Source: Flavobacteriales bacterium UBA7878 (GTDB taxonomy: Bacteria > Bacteroidota > Bacteroidia > Flavobacteriales > Schleiferiaceae). From it: a stretch of 8,836 nucleotides of DNA. Made by a program: the position numbers and the translations under genes. The notes under the pieces were generated by a model, which was given only the letters and a program-made list of their open reading frames with translations, had not been told where the DNA came from and searched no databases. Where the stretch lies: positions 13,078 to 21,913 of the forward strand of contig DLRW01000060.1 in the NCBI GenBank assembly GCA_002501205.1. Direction: 5' to 3'. Positions 1 through 7,404 of this stretch are shown piece by piece. Every line of letters starts with the position of its first letter. Position 1 is the first letter of the stretch.

Positions 1-651
1 TTTAGCTTTAATGTAAAAGGAGGACGCTGCGAAACCTGCGAAGGCGCCGGAATTCGAGTGATCGAAATGAACTTCCTACCGGATGTTTACGTTGATTGTG
101 AAACTTGTCAGGGTAAACGATTTAATCGGGAAACTTTGGAAGTGCGCTACAAGGGGAAGAGTATCGCCGATGTACTCGATATGAGCATCAATAGAGCAGT
201 GCAGTTCTTTGAAAGTATTCCAAAAATTTACCAGAAGCTTAAAACTTTACAAGATGTTGGCCTGGGCTATATAACCTTGGGGCAACAATCCACTACCCTT
301 TCCGGTGGTGAAGCTCAGCGAGTTAAATTAGCCACTGAGCTCAGTAAACGAGACACCGGTAAAACCCTGTACATTTTAGATGAACCTACAACGGGCTTAC
401 ATTTTGAAGATGTGCGAGTTTTAATGGAAGTTTTAAATAAATTGGTAGACCGTGGGAACACTGTTCTGATTATTGAACATAACCTTGATGTGATTAAACT
501 GGCCGACCATCTGGTGGATATCGGCCCTGAAGGAGGCGCAAAAGGAGGTACCGTAGTATTTTCAGGTAACCCGGAAGAGCTGGTGAAAAAGAACATCGGC
601 CATACCGCACGCTTCCTCGAAATTGAACTAAAACGTAATAGCAATGGCTAA
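1..651 (+). CDS. uvrA: UvrA, excinuclease ABC subunit A (C-terminal part, 5' truncated by window)
   Basis: This is the C-terminal 216 residues of UvrA, the DNA-damage-sensing ATPase of the UvrABC nucleotide excision repair complex in the cytoplasm. The frame is open from base 1, so the gene starts outside the window. Visible in order: a zinc-binding pair CETC (residues 10-13 of the fragment) and CETC (33-36), giving the CxxC-X19-CxxC spacing typical of the UvrA C-terminal zinc module; the ABC signature LSGGEAQR (100-107); Walker B with catalytic Glu, LYILDEPTTGLH (123-134); and the H-loop IIEH (157-160). The C-terminal ATPase half therefore looks complete and intact, ending shortly after the last conserved block. 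The stop codon overlaps the start of the next gene by 8 nt (644-651), so the two are probably cotranscribed and translationally coupled. Identification is very secure. Confidence 0.98.
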   Translation, partial: FSFNVKGGRCETCEGAGIRVIEMNFLPDVYVDCETCQGKRFNRETLEVRYKGKSIADVLDMSINRAVQFFESIPKIYQKLKTLQDVGLGYITLGQQSTTLSGGEAQRVKLATELSKRDTGKTLYILDEPTTGLHFEDVRVLMEVLNKLVDRGNTVLIIEHNLDVIKLADHLVDIGPEGGAKGGTVVFSGNPEELVKKNIGHTARFLEIELKRNSNG

Positions 652-1354
652 ATCTGATGATCAGCTTCAAAGGGCTTTTGAGCCTAAGAGCTGGAACGAA
701 ATACGCACCAACGATTCTTGGGGCATCTTTAAAATTATGAGTGAATTCGTTAATGGATACGAATCCATGGCCCGAATGGGACCTTGTGTATCTATTTTCG
801 GATCAGCTCGTACCAAGCCCGACAGTCCCTATTTTAAATTAGCCGAGGAAATCGCATATAAGCTGACCCAAAGTGGTTTTGGGATTATTACCGGTGGTGG
901 CCCCGGTATTATGGAAGCCGGCAATAAAGGCGCCAAGGACGGAAAAGGAAACTCCGTAGGTCTGAATATCGACCTGCCAATGGAGCAGCAGCCTAATCCT
1001 TATATCGATCCAGACAAGAGCCTGGACTTCGATTACTTCTTTGTTCGTAAGGTGATCTTTGTGAAATACTCTCAGGGTTTTGTGGTAATGCCTGGTGGCT
1101 TTGGCACTTTAGATGAGCTCTTTGAGGCCCTTACCCTTATTCAGACTTATAAAATTGGACGCTTCCCAATTGTTCTGGTAGGTACTAAATTTTGGGGCGG
1201 CCTAATTGAATGGATCAAAACCACTCTATTAGAAGCTGAAAACAACATTAGCGCCAAGGACTTGGAACTCTTTAAAATTGTGGATACCGCTGATGAAGCA
1301 GTAGAGGTAATTGAAGACTTCTACCTGAAGTATATGCTGAAACCCAACTTCTAG
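644..1354 (+). CDS. LOG-family (TIGR00730-type) Rossmann-fold protein, putative nucleoside 5'-monophosphate phosphoribohydrolase
   Basis: A 236-residue cytoplasmic protein of the LOG / 'lysine decarboxylase-like' family. Characterised members hydrolyse cytokinin riboside 5'-monophosphates or other nucleoside monophosphates to free base and ribose 5-phosphate; the real substrate here cannot be read from sequence. Key segments: FGSAR (52-56), the glycine-rich GGGPGIMEAGNKGA (84-97), FFVRK (132-136) carrying the conserved Arg, and the diagnostic PGGFGTLDE (150-158) with the catalytic Glu. Residues 1-45 form an N-terminal extension before the Rossmann fold, as in longer bacterial members. The ATG at 644 lies inside the 3' end of uvrA, an 8-nt overlap, which fixes the start and suggests coupling to uvrA. 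Its TAG stop is part of a CTAG shared with the convergent gene. No intrinsic terminator follows. Family assignment is firm; biochemical role is inferred. Confidence 0.93.
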   Translation: MAKSDDQLQRAFEPKSWNEIRTNDSWGIFKIMSEFVNGYESMARMGPCVSIFGSARTKPDSPYFKLAEEIAYKLTQSGFGIITGGGPGIMEAGNKGAKDGKGNSVGLNIDLPMEQQPNPYIDPDKSLDFDYFFVRKVIFVKYSQGFVVMPGGFGTLDELFEALTLIQTYKIGRFPIVLVGTKFWGGLIEWIKTTLLEAENNISAKDLELFKIVDTADEAVEVIEDFYLKYMLKPNF

Positions 1355-1806
1355 GGCTCATGCTTAAATCCAATCTTATTTCGAGGCTCAGATTTCTGGG
1401 CCTCTAGTTTTTGGATATACTTGAAGATCAGTTCAATTTGCTCATCGTGACTACTTACCGAATTTCGAATATCCTCAAGGTCCTTTAATATTTCTTGATG
1501 CTGCTGGATCATGTTCCGCATCTTCATAAAAATTCGGATAATTTGTATGTTCACCTTTACCGCCTGATCAGAATTCAGAACGCAAGAGAGCATGGTAACT
1601 CCTTGCTCGGTAAAGCAAAACGGCGCGTATCGCAGGCCCCTGCTTGCTTTGCTGGAGGTCACAAATTGTGACCTCCAAAATTGAAACTCCTCATCGGACA
1701 TTTCGAACATGAAATCTTCTGGAAATCGAAATAGCTTTCTTCGAACCGCCTGTTTTATAACTTTGGTAGGAACACCATAAAGCTGGGCCAGGTCGCGATC
1801 GATCAT
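1351..1806 (-). CDS. ORF6N-domain protein, N-terminally truncated by an apparent frameshift
   Basis: A 151-residue protein with the ORF6N domain, a presumed DNA-binding domain first noted in phage antirepressor-like proteins and common in Bacteroidota chromosomes. Residues 1-75 carry the family's usual blocks: DRDLAQLYGV (3-12), RFPEDFMFE (27-35), WRSQFVTS (44-51) and FTEQGVTML (65-73). Residues 90-140 are a charged, probably coiled-coil tail, and the ending IGFKHEP looks like a natural family C-terminus. The annotated ATG (1806) falls inside the domain: upstream in the same frame the DNA encodes IILAKIYEIRGQKV, the normal start of this domain, back to a TGA with no ATG, GTG or TTG. The missing first residues are found one frame over (see 1848-1871). 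So this is a pseudogene, a sequencing error, or a shortened product from the internal ATG. No phage or transposon genes accompany it. Function is unknown beyond likely DNA binding. Confidence 0.8.
   Translation of the reverse strand: MIDRDLAQLYGVPTKVIKQAVRRKLFRFPEDFMFEMSDEEFQFWRSQFVTSSKASRGLRYAPFCFTEQGVTMLSCVLNSDQAVKVNIQIIRIFMKMRNMIQQHQEILKDLEDIRNSVSSHDEQIELIFKYIQKLEAQKSEPRNKIGFKHEP
1653..1677. repeat. 25-nt perfect palindrome (two 12-nt arms, 1-nt centre) inside the ORF6N gene
   Basis: The arm TGGAGGTCACAA (1653-1664) is followed by one A (1665) and its exact reverse complement TTGTGACCTCCA (1666-1677). On the minus strand it encodes W44 to S51 of the ORF6N protein, a conserved block of that family. 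As RNA it could fold into a stem of about 10 bp with a 5-nt loop, but no U-run follows on either strand, so it is not a standard intrinsic terminator. The TCACA/TGTGA halves are in the opposite order to a CRP-type site. Role unknown. Confidence 0.7.
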
Positions 1807-1847
1807 GACCTTTTGCCCACGAATCTCATAGATCTTAGCCAGGATTA

Positions 1848-1871
1848 TTCTTCAGGAATATGCATTGCCAT
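1848..1871 (-). pseudogene. Out-of-frame N-terminal remnant of the ORF6N gene
   Basis: Reading leftwards on the minus strand from the ATG at 1871, the codons give MAMHIPEE and then TAA at 1847-1845. Family members typically begin with a short Ile-Pro-(Asp/Glu)-Glu segment followed directly by a hydrophobic run and K-I-Y-x-I-R-G-x-K-V. That continuation is present in the frame of the main ORF (codons from 1845 on: ATC CTG GCT AAG). Adding one base near 1848 would join the two parts into an unbroken reading frame of about 173 residues. The loss of one A from a GAAGAAATAATC-like stretch is the simplest explanation. The sequence around the break is not a recognisable slippery site, so programmed frameshifting is unlikely. 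Confidence 0.65.
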
Positions 1872-1947
1872 GAATCATTTCATAGCAAAGTATAAGCCTT
1901 TGAAAATTGAGCCTAAATGTAAATACCTAATAAAGGTTTAGAAACGC

Positions 1948-4900
1948 TTAAGCTTTAGACTTGCGCCAAATCTTTCGCTGACGCCACCAGGCTAAAGCGC
2001 TTATCAATACCAAGCTGGCAATGGAATAATATACCCAGGCTGGCACCGGCACCGGATCACCTGCAGCATAACTATGCAAACCGGAGAGATAGTAGTTTAC
2101 TCCGTAATAGGTCATTATAATAGAGGCCAAGCCAAACAGAGTTGCAAAGTTGAAGGCAAAATGACTCTTTAAGCCCGGCAAGAAGCGCATGTGTAGGATA
2201 AAGGCATAGACCAATATCGACACTAAGGCCCAGGTTTCTTTGGCATCCCAACCCCAATAGCGACCCCAACTTTCATTGGCCCAAACCCCACCTAAATAGG
2301 TTCCGATACTCAGCATAAAGAGACCACCAATCAAGGTCATCTCACTGAGTTTGGTCATTTCTGACACGATATCTCGAATGCGCTTTTTATTCTCCTGATT
2401 CAAGAATATCATCAGAAGCAAATTGATCACCCCAATGAGGGCACCAAGCATTAAGAAGCCATAGGATCCTGCCTCCAGAGATACGTGAATAGTTAACCAA
2501 TACGAACGCAATACGGGTACCAGAGGCGTAATCTCCGGATTGAGATAACTCAACATCGCAATTAATAATACCACACCACTAAGCACATTGGTAGCGGCCA
2601 GGGCTCCACTCGATTTACGGCTAAAAATCAATCCCGCCAGGGTTCCGGTCCAAGCAATGTAAATCATACTCTCATAACCATTACTCCAGGGTGCACGACC
2701 GGATACATACCAGCGCAAGCCCAATCCCAAAGTATGGAAGAAGAATGCTGCAAACATCAAGATTAAAAGGACCAGATGCAGTTTTGAAAAACTGTTCTTA
2801 GGTCGGAATACCTGTAAAAACAAGAGTAGTAAAAAGGCCAGGCCTAATAAGGTATAAACCAATGCCAGTCGATTAAAAACCTTCAATTCATTCAAGAAGA
2901 TCTCCAATTTACGCTGGGTATTGGAAGGCAAGATTTCAGGATCCTGGGCATTTTGATACTTCATCAACTCACTGATGATGGTATTCGCCACCTTATAATC
3001 GCCGGACTGCATGCCATTATTAAGGGCCGCTAAATAAGCTGGGAAAAGCTTGTCTGCCACTATGGAGCTTTGCTCCCCGTGACTGTAATCAGACACCCAG
3101 GTATTATTGATATCTCCTTCCAAAGGCACAATGCGCAAAAGGTAACCGGAGAGCATCATATTGAAGATGTTAATCTTCTCATCTAATTTTAATAGGGCCT
3201 TTTCCCAGGTTCCTTTTTCCTTGTCTATAACCGAATTGGCCTTTTGAACCTCCTCCGCAAGTTTGTAAGATCCATCGGTATTAAAGAAAGCCTTATAGGG
3301 TTGGAGTTTTTCCGTAAAACCCATTTCGGTAAAACGAGGATGAAAGGGTAATTTGATCATGGGCTCAGAATACCACTCCTGATTATTGGCCCATACACTT
3401 AAAATGACTTGATCAGCATCCAGTCCGCCATAGCTTTCTTTTCCGGTAAGTTTTCGCAATACCTCTCTGCTCAAGGTATGCATAGGCTTCATCCGGCCAT
3501 TGATATCCTGAACCAATACAGTACTGAATACACTGGCATGTTCCTTCGATACGGCATGTAATTCCGATTCCAATTCCGTTTGGGCTTGCATGCCAAAGGC
3601 AGTGGCCAAAATCAACACCAAAGTTGCTGAACGGCGTGCTCTTAATTCACGAATCTGTTTTGATAATTGGGCAAAGCGAGTATTCCTGGCAACCAAACTC
3701 CATAACATTCCAATGGTTAAGAGGGTATATCCCAAATAGGTAATCCAGGTGCCCCAGAAATCATGGTTTACCGAAAGGTAAGTCCCGGTTTCATCGCGAT
3801 CATAAGAGGATTGGAAAAAGCGATAGCCACCATAGTTCAGAATATGATTCATATAAATACGGAAGTCAAATTCCTTCCCGCCCCGTGGATCTAAGACCTG
3901 CACTTCGCTGGCATAAGAAGCCGGTGAATTGGTTCCGGGATAACGCTCCATCTGAAAATCATAAAGCTTAATACTGAAAGGCAATTCGCGCACTTTTGAG
4001 CCATAAGACAAGGCCAGTTGCATGCTACCCAAATCTACCATTTCAGCTTTTCCGGGATAACCTTTGAAACCTTCGATATATACTTCTTCTACTTGCTCCC
4101 CTTTTTGTACCTGCAGCAATATTCCTATGGTAGATGAAGATTGGATTTTCAAGCTTCCCTCCGAACGTTTGAGACGGGCTGAATTTTGAAAGTCGCCGAA
4201 TACAAAGGCGGATCCGCCCCAGCGGTATAAACTACGTAAGGCTAATTCTGTGGCCGTATCTGCAGGTACATCGTGCATGCTGCGGTCTGCCATGCGCATA
4301 TAGCTATAGGCTTCAGCGCTTGTAACCATAGCTCGCCCTTCACTATCCAAATCAATATTGAAATGATTGGGCATAATGCCAGGACCGAAATAAAAGGGCA
4401 CTCCACCTAAACGACGCTGCGAATTGTAATGCAGGTAATATTCATTCCGACCAGCATCCGAGCCAAATACTACTTTGATGATGGGCTCCCCTTGATCGGC
4501 GGCTTCCATCTCATATTCTGGATTGATATAAACCTCCTTAACTCTGAGATTTACCTTTTCATTATTAAGCTGATAGGTTTCTGAAAAATCATTGGAGCCC
4601 AGAGATGACCATAAAACCGGCTCCTCAATGAGATACTCGCGATTGTCTTTGGTGAAACGTAATTTGAGATATCCTTCCGTAGATAGGTATTGATTGCTCT
4701 GCTCGCCTTCACGAATGTGCATCATACCTTCAAAACCGGTAAAGCGGGTTATGCCTGCTCCGAGTAAGATTACCAATATCGCCAGGTGAAAGGTGAGCAC
4801 GGCCCACATCTTCCGCTGTATTAGTCGGAAGTCCAATACGTTTTTCACAATGGCACCCGAAAACAATATGAGAAGCACCTCAAACCAGGTAGATTGATAA

Positions 4901-5031
4901 ATCACCTTTTGGGCACTATCCGTACCATAATCGTTTTCTACAAAGGTGGCCACCCCTACAGCGGCGGCAAATAAAAGGATATATACTAAGGCGGCTCTGC
5001 GGCCGAAGAGTAAATCAAGAATTTTCTGCAC
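1948..5031 (-). CDS. ccsBA: CcsBA-type fused cytochrome c synthase (ResB + CcsA/ResC, System II)
   Basis: A 1027-residue inner-membrane protein that carries heme to the periplasmic side and attaches it to CxxCH motifs of apocytochromes. The ResB half has membrane segments near 13-31, 50-68 and 77-97, a large periplasmic domain (about 100-425) and a fourth segment (428-447). A Bacteroidota-type insert with a hydrophobic stretch (468-483) and a soluble part (485-715) leads to the CcsA half (about 720-1013). The tryptophan-rich WWD heme-handling motif lies at 917-934. Four histidines match those described for the Helicobacter fusion protein: H82 and H947 in membrane segments, H849 and H986 flanking WWD on the periplasmic side; the 98- and 39-residue spacings among the last three agree with that protein. 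Translation starts at GTG (5031): an in-frame TAA lies upstream with no ATG between, and no Shine-Dalgarno is seen. It is the last gene of the cytochrome operon, 19 nt after the lipoprotein gene. The CcsX/ResA thiol partner is not in the window. Confidence 0.96.
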   Translation of the reverse strand: MQKILDLLFGRRAALVYILLFAAAVGVATFVENDYGTDSAQKVIYQSTWFEVLLILFSGAIVKNVLDFRLIQRKMWAVLTFHLAILVILLGAGITRFTGFEGMMHIREGEQSNQYLSTEGYLKLRFTKDNREYLIEEPVLWSSLGSNDFSETYQLNNEKVNLRVKEVYINPEYEMEAADQGEPIIKVVFGSDAGRNEYYLHYNSQRRLGGVPFYFGPGIMPNHFNIDLDSEGRAMVTSAEAYSYMRMADRSMHDVPADTATELALRSLYRWGGSAFVFGDFQNSARLKRSEGSLKIQSSSTIGILLQVQKGEQVEEVYIEGFKGYPGKAEMVDLGSMQLALSYGSKVRELPFSIKLYDFQMERYPGTNSPASYASEVQVLDPRGGKEFDFRIYMNHILNYGGYRFFQSSYDRDETGTYLSVNHDFWGTWITYLGYTLLTIGMLWSLVARNTRFAQLSKQIRELRARRSATLVLILATAFGMQAQTELESELHAVSKEHASVFSTVLVQDINGRMKPMHTLSREVLRKLTGKESYGGLDADQVILSVWANNQEWYSEPMIKLPFHPRFTEMGFTEKLQPYKAFFNTDGSYKLAEEVQKANSVIDKEKGTWEKALLKLDEKINIFNMMLSGYLLRIVPLEGDINNTWVSDYSHGEQSSIVADKLFPAYLAALNNGMQSGDYKVANTIISELMKYQNAQDPEILPSNTQRKLEIFLNELKVFNRLALVYTLLGLAFLLLLFLQVFRPKNSFSKLHLVLLILMFAAFFFHTLGLGLRWYVSGRAPWSNGYESMIYIAWTGTLAGLIFSRKSSGALAATNVLSGVVLLIAMLSYLNPEITPLVPVLRSYWLTIHVSLEAGSYGFLMLGALIGVINLLLMIFLNQENKKRIRDIVSEMTKLSEMTLIGGLFMLSIGTYLGGVWANESWGRYWGWDAKETWALVSILVYAFILHMRFLPGLKSHFAFNFATLFGLASIIMTYYGVNYYLSGLHSYAAGDPVPVPAWVYYSIASLVLISALAWWRQRKIWRKSKA

Positions 5032-5050
5032 TGGAATTATTTTCTGGTTA

Positions 5051-5794
5051 TCAAGGTATTACCTCGGCATTTTCCAAAATAAGATTGTAGGTATAGCCTG
5101 CACCAAAATCTACATCTTGATGCAAAATTGCCTTAAGGGTAACGATATGACCTGCAGGCACTGCCGTTTGAGAAGTAGCTACCAAATCGAAAGTATCAAA
5201 GCTACCATCCTTAAGGTGTAACCAATGACGATCCATAATATTGGCATTGATCTTTGTAACCTTGGCGGTGATTTGCACTTCCTTATTGATGTAATTCTCG
5301 GCGTTCTGAATCAGCTCTTTGATCTTGATAGATCCTTCCCGATCAAAATCAGCTTCCGAAATTTTCACACCAGCTTCAGGAGCTTGTTGTCCACCTTTAA
5401 ACATCTGATCCAAAGCCTGTTTTTGGCTACCAGAAAAGAGGGGACGCAATTGTGAAACCAGGTAGATTTCATCAAAACTGCGATCGAATTCGGTGGAATA
5501 GTAATCGGTTTTATACAATCCTTTGCTAAAGCTGTATTCCTCATTTAATTGGAAATTGGAACGCATGGTGGCTAACCAAAACTCCTTCTCCCCTTCTTTC
5601 ACTTTAAGATAGGAATACCTCGAACTTTGCAGGGTATCTAAAACCACTACCCGATGCTCGGCATTGGGACTGTTTTCAGGACTACTGTCAGAATTAAAAA
5701 TCTCCTTTACGGATGAATCCTCCGTTTCGATAACGGTGGGCTGCTGTTGACAAGCGAATAGTGCCAGAGCCGCTAAAAAGCTCAGTCTGCGCAT
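5051..5794 (-). CDS. Lipoprotein with two OB-fold-like (NrfJ-like) domains
   Basis: A 247-residue predicted lipoprotein. Residues 1-15 form a short signal peptide with lipobox L-F-A-C, acylated at C15. The residues after C15 (QQQPT) lack the acidic/lysine surface-export signal known in some Flavobacteriia, so the protein more likely faces the periplasm; this is inference. After a disordered linker (16-47) comes one beta-rich domain (48-115, with YSYLKVKEGEKEFWLA at 60-75) and then a second (168-245) with the conserved IMDRHWLHLKDG (186-197). Both resemble OB-fold domains that occur near multiheme cytochromes and in NrfJ-like proteins and are sometimes automatically labelled 'DNA-binding', which is unlikely for an exported lipoprotein. 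The ATG lies 2 nt after the barrel gene's stop. No catalytic residues or heme motif (CxxCH) are visible. A scaffolding or assembly role with the barrel and cytochromes is plausible but unproven. Confidence 0.85.
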   Translation of the reverse strand: MRRLSFLAALALFACQQQPTVIETEDSSVKEIFNSDSSPENSPNAEHRVVVLDTLQSSRYSYLKVKEGEKEFWLATMRSNFQLNEEYSFSKGLYKTDYYSTEFDRSFDEIYLVSQLRPLFSGSQKQALDQMFKGGQQAPEAGVKISEADFDREGSIKIKELIQNAENYINKEVQITAKVTKINANIMDRHWLHLKDGSFDTFDLVATSQTAVPAGHIVTLKAILHQDVDFGAGYTYNLILENAEVIP

Positions 5795-5796
5795 GA

Positions 5797-7404
5797 CTAA
5801 AATTTGAATCTTTTCTGGATGCGAAGATACATTCGAAACAGGTCTTGATCGCTTATTTGGCTATATTCTCCCATAATTCCCAGATTCCAATCCTTAGCTA
5901 TTAGCCAGCTCAATTCTGCACCGTAATAATGCTGGGGATCAAGGGTAATTTCGCGAAGAACATAGCGGTACGAAGCATAGCGATAGTAAGCCGACATGCG
6001 AATTCCTGAATTAAAGGATCGCGAGTAGCGTAAGGAATTTATCTCCGAGTTTAAATTCCCGTTTTGGTTTTTGTTAAATCGATAAGTAAGGCTACCTCCA
6101 ATCCAGGGCAAACGATGATGACTGAGATAGGCCTGCAAGTTCTGGCTACGGTTTCCAAAAGTAGGGTTAGTACGTACATTATAGCTCAAACCCAAATGGG
6201 TAGCCCGAAAAAAGCGATAGTCGCCACGAAGTCTAAAACCCTGACGCGCGCCCTGCTCAGCTAAGAGTCGTTCCACATCGCTGTCATAGCGCTCAAAAAA
6301 TATTATCTGTTGGCGGGTATCGTAAGAACTAAAGAGGGTCAAGCGACTGGTGGGTCGATAGCGCATTGACAAATAGAGGGAGGTTAAGCGGGCTTTGGTA
6401 CCTGCCTGAGCAGTATCAAAATTCTCGTAGAGGTCGATTTCCGAGGAAGCAAACCAAGACCATTTCCCCCAACGCATCGATTGTTGGGTGTACAAATAGC
6501 GACGATCAATTGCTCCTTGATTTCTTTGCTCCATTAAGCCTACCGTCCATTGTCCGATCCAGGACTTGTTGCTCCAATCGTAAGCACCATAAGCGCCATA
6601 CTGAAGGAGATTGGCATTATAGCCATAATTGCTAAAATCAGGACGACTGCCCACAATAGCACCTGCCCGCCAATTATTCCAATTCCCTTCCCACTGCAAA
6701 CCGTCAATGGCACCTAAGGAAGAAATACGGCTATTTATCTTACGCCCTACTACCAATTGATGATGGCTGCTGGGCTTATAAATCAAAGCCAAATTGTAAA
6801 TCAATGCTCGGAAATTTTCGCCATCACTTTCGTAGGAGCGTCTAAAGTCTTGCATATTGCCGTAGGCCTCTAAACTTAAACTTTGCCCGAATAGGCTATC
6901 TACCTTGAGGCTGGCTCTAAAATTTGTACGGAAATTTTCGCGGCCATTGGTACTTAGGGTGCTGCCATTATTCAGCGATAGATTTAAATAGCCTCGATCC
7001 TTGTTTCGCATGCTATTGCTGCGATCACGTACCTGGCTCCGAGATAAACTATCACTGGTACTTTCTACTACTTGGGGACTACTAAATTCTTCAGGAACCT
7101 CTTCCTCCGCTGGGGTCGCATCCGCCGAAAGGCGTACCTCGAAAATCTGCCCCTTGTTGATTTCACAATTCGCAATGCGCTCTGCCAAACAGGATACGGA
7201 TGATATCTTTTGAATGCGCAAACAAGCCTGCCCACCATTTTGATTAAAGAGGGTATCCCCTTCGCTTAAGCCCTCGGTGTTTTGAAAACGAAGGTAAACG
7301 CTTTGATCATTTACATAGCTAACCTCAGCCTGGCGCACTTCCTGTGCTGAAAGGGCCAATGTGGACAGCATAAAAACAAATACTATGACTATTCTATGCA
7401 TCAT
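5797..7404 (-). CDS. Outer-membrane beta-barrel protein of a multiheme cytochrome cluster (candidate porin-cytochrome component)
   Basis: A 535-residue exported protein. A signal peptide (1-20, cleavage LSA|Q) leads to a small beta-rich domain (about 22-92) with three cysteines, C61, C72 and C80, then a low-complexity acidic/Ser-rich linker (93-135). Residues 136-535 alternate short amphipathic strands with polar loops rich in Tyr, Trp, Arg and Asn; I count about 18-22 strands. The last strand, YLRIQKRFKF, ends in Phe as expected for recognition by the BAM complex. There is no TonB plug or TonB box and no CxxCH, so it is not a TonB-dependent receptor or a cytochrome. Its ATG overlaps the stop of the 13-heme cytochrome gene as ATGA (7404-7401). 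By position it could be the porin sheath of an electron conduit, comparable in role to MtrB or OmbB, but it is shorter than MtrB/PioB and I see no specific MtrB signature. The beta-barrel call is strong; the conduit role is inferred. Confidence 0.85.
   Translation of the reverse strand: MMHRIVIVFVFMLSTLALSAQEVRQAEVSYVNDQSVYLRFQNTEGLSEGDTLFNQNGGQACLRIQKISSVSCLAERIANCEINKGQIFEVRLSADATPAEEEVPEEFSSPQVVESTSDSLSRSQVRDRSNSMRNKDRGYLNLSLNNGSTLSTNGRENFRTNFRASLKVDSLFGQSLSLEAYGNMQDFRRSYESDGENFRALIYNLALIYKPSSHHQLVVGRKINSRISSLGAIDGLQWEGNWNNWRAGAIVGSRPDFSNYGYNANLLQYGAYGAYDWSNKSWIGQWTVGLMEQRNQGAIDRRYLYTQQSMRWGKWSWFASSEIDLYENFDTAQAGTKARLTSLYLSMRYRPTSRLTLFSSYDTRQQIIFFERYDSDVERLLAEQGARQGFRLRGDYRFFRATHLGLSYNVRTNPTFGNRSQNLQAYLSHHRLPWIGGSLTYRFNKNQNGNLNSEINSLRYSRSFNSGIRMSAYYRYASYRYVLREITLDPQHYYGAELSWLIAKDWNLGIMGEYSQISDQDLFRMYLRIQKRFKF

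Noticed and set aside
1653..1677. Reading the palindrome as a CRP/FNR operator
   Set aside because: The half-sites are in the reverse order (TCACA then TGTGA) with a 1-nt centre, unlike the TGTGA-N6-TCACA layout, and it is inside a coding region.
1886..1902. Weak hairpin (CAAAG arms, 7-nt loop) between ccsBA and the ORF6N gene
   Set aside because: Only five pairs and no U-run on either strand; not enough for a terminator of the operon.
1872..1947. Possible Bacteroidota-type promoter (TAnnTTTG-like) before the ORF6N gene
   Set aside because: The closest match on the minus strand, TATACTTTG, has one base too many between TA and TTTG, and no TTG is seen at the expected upstream distance.
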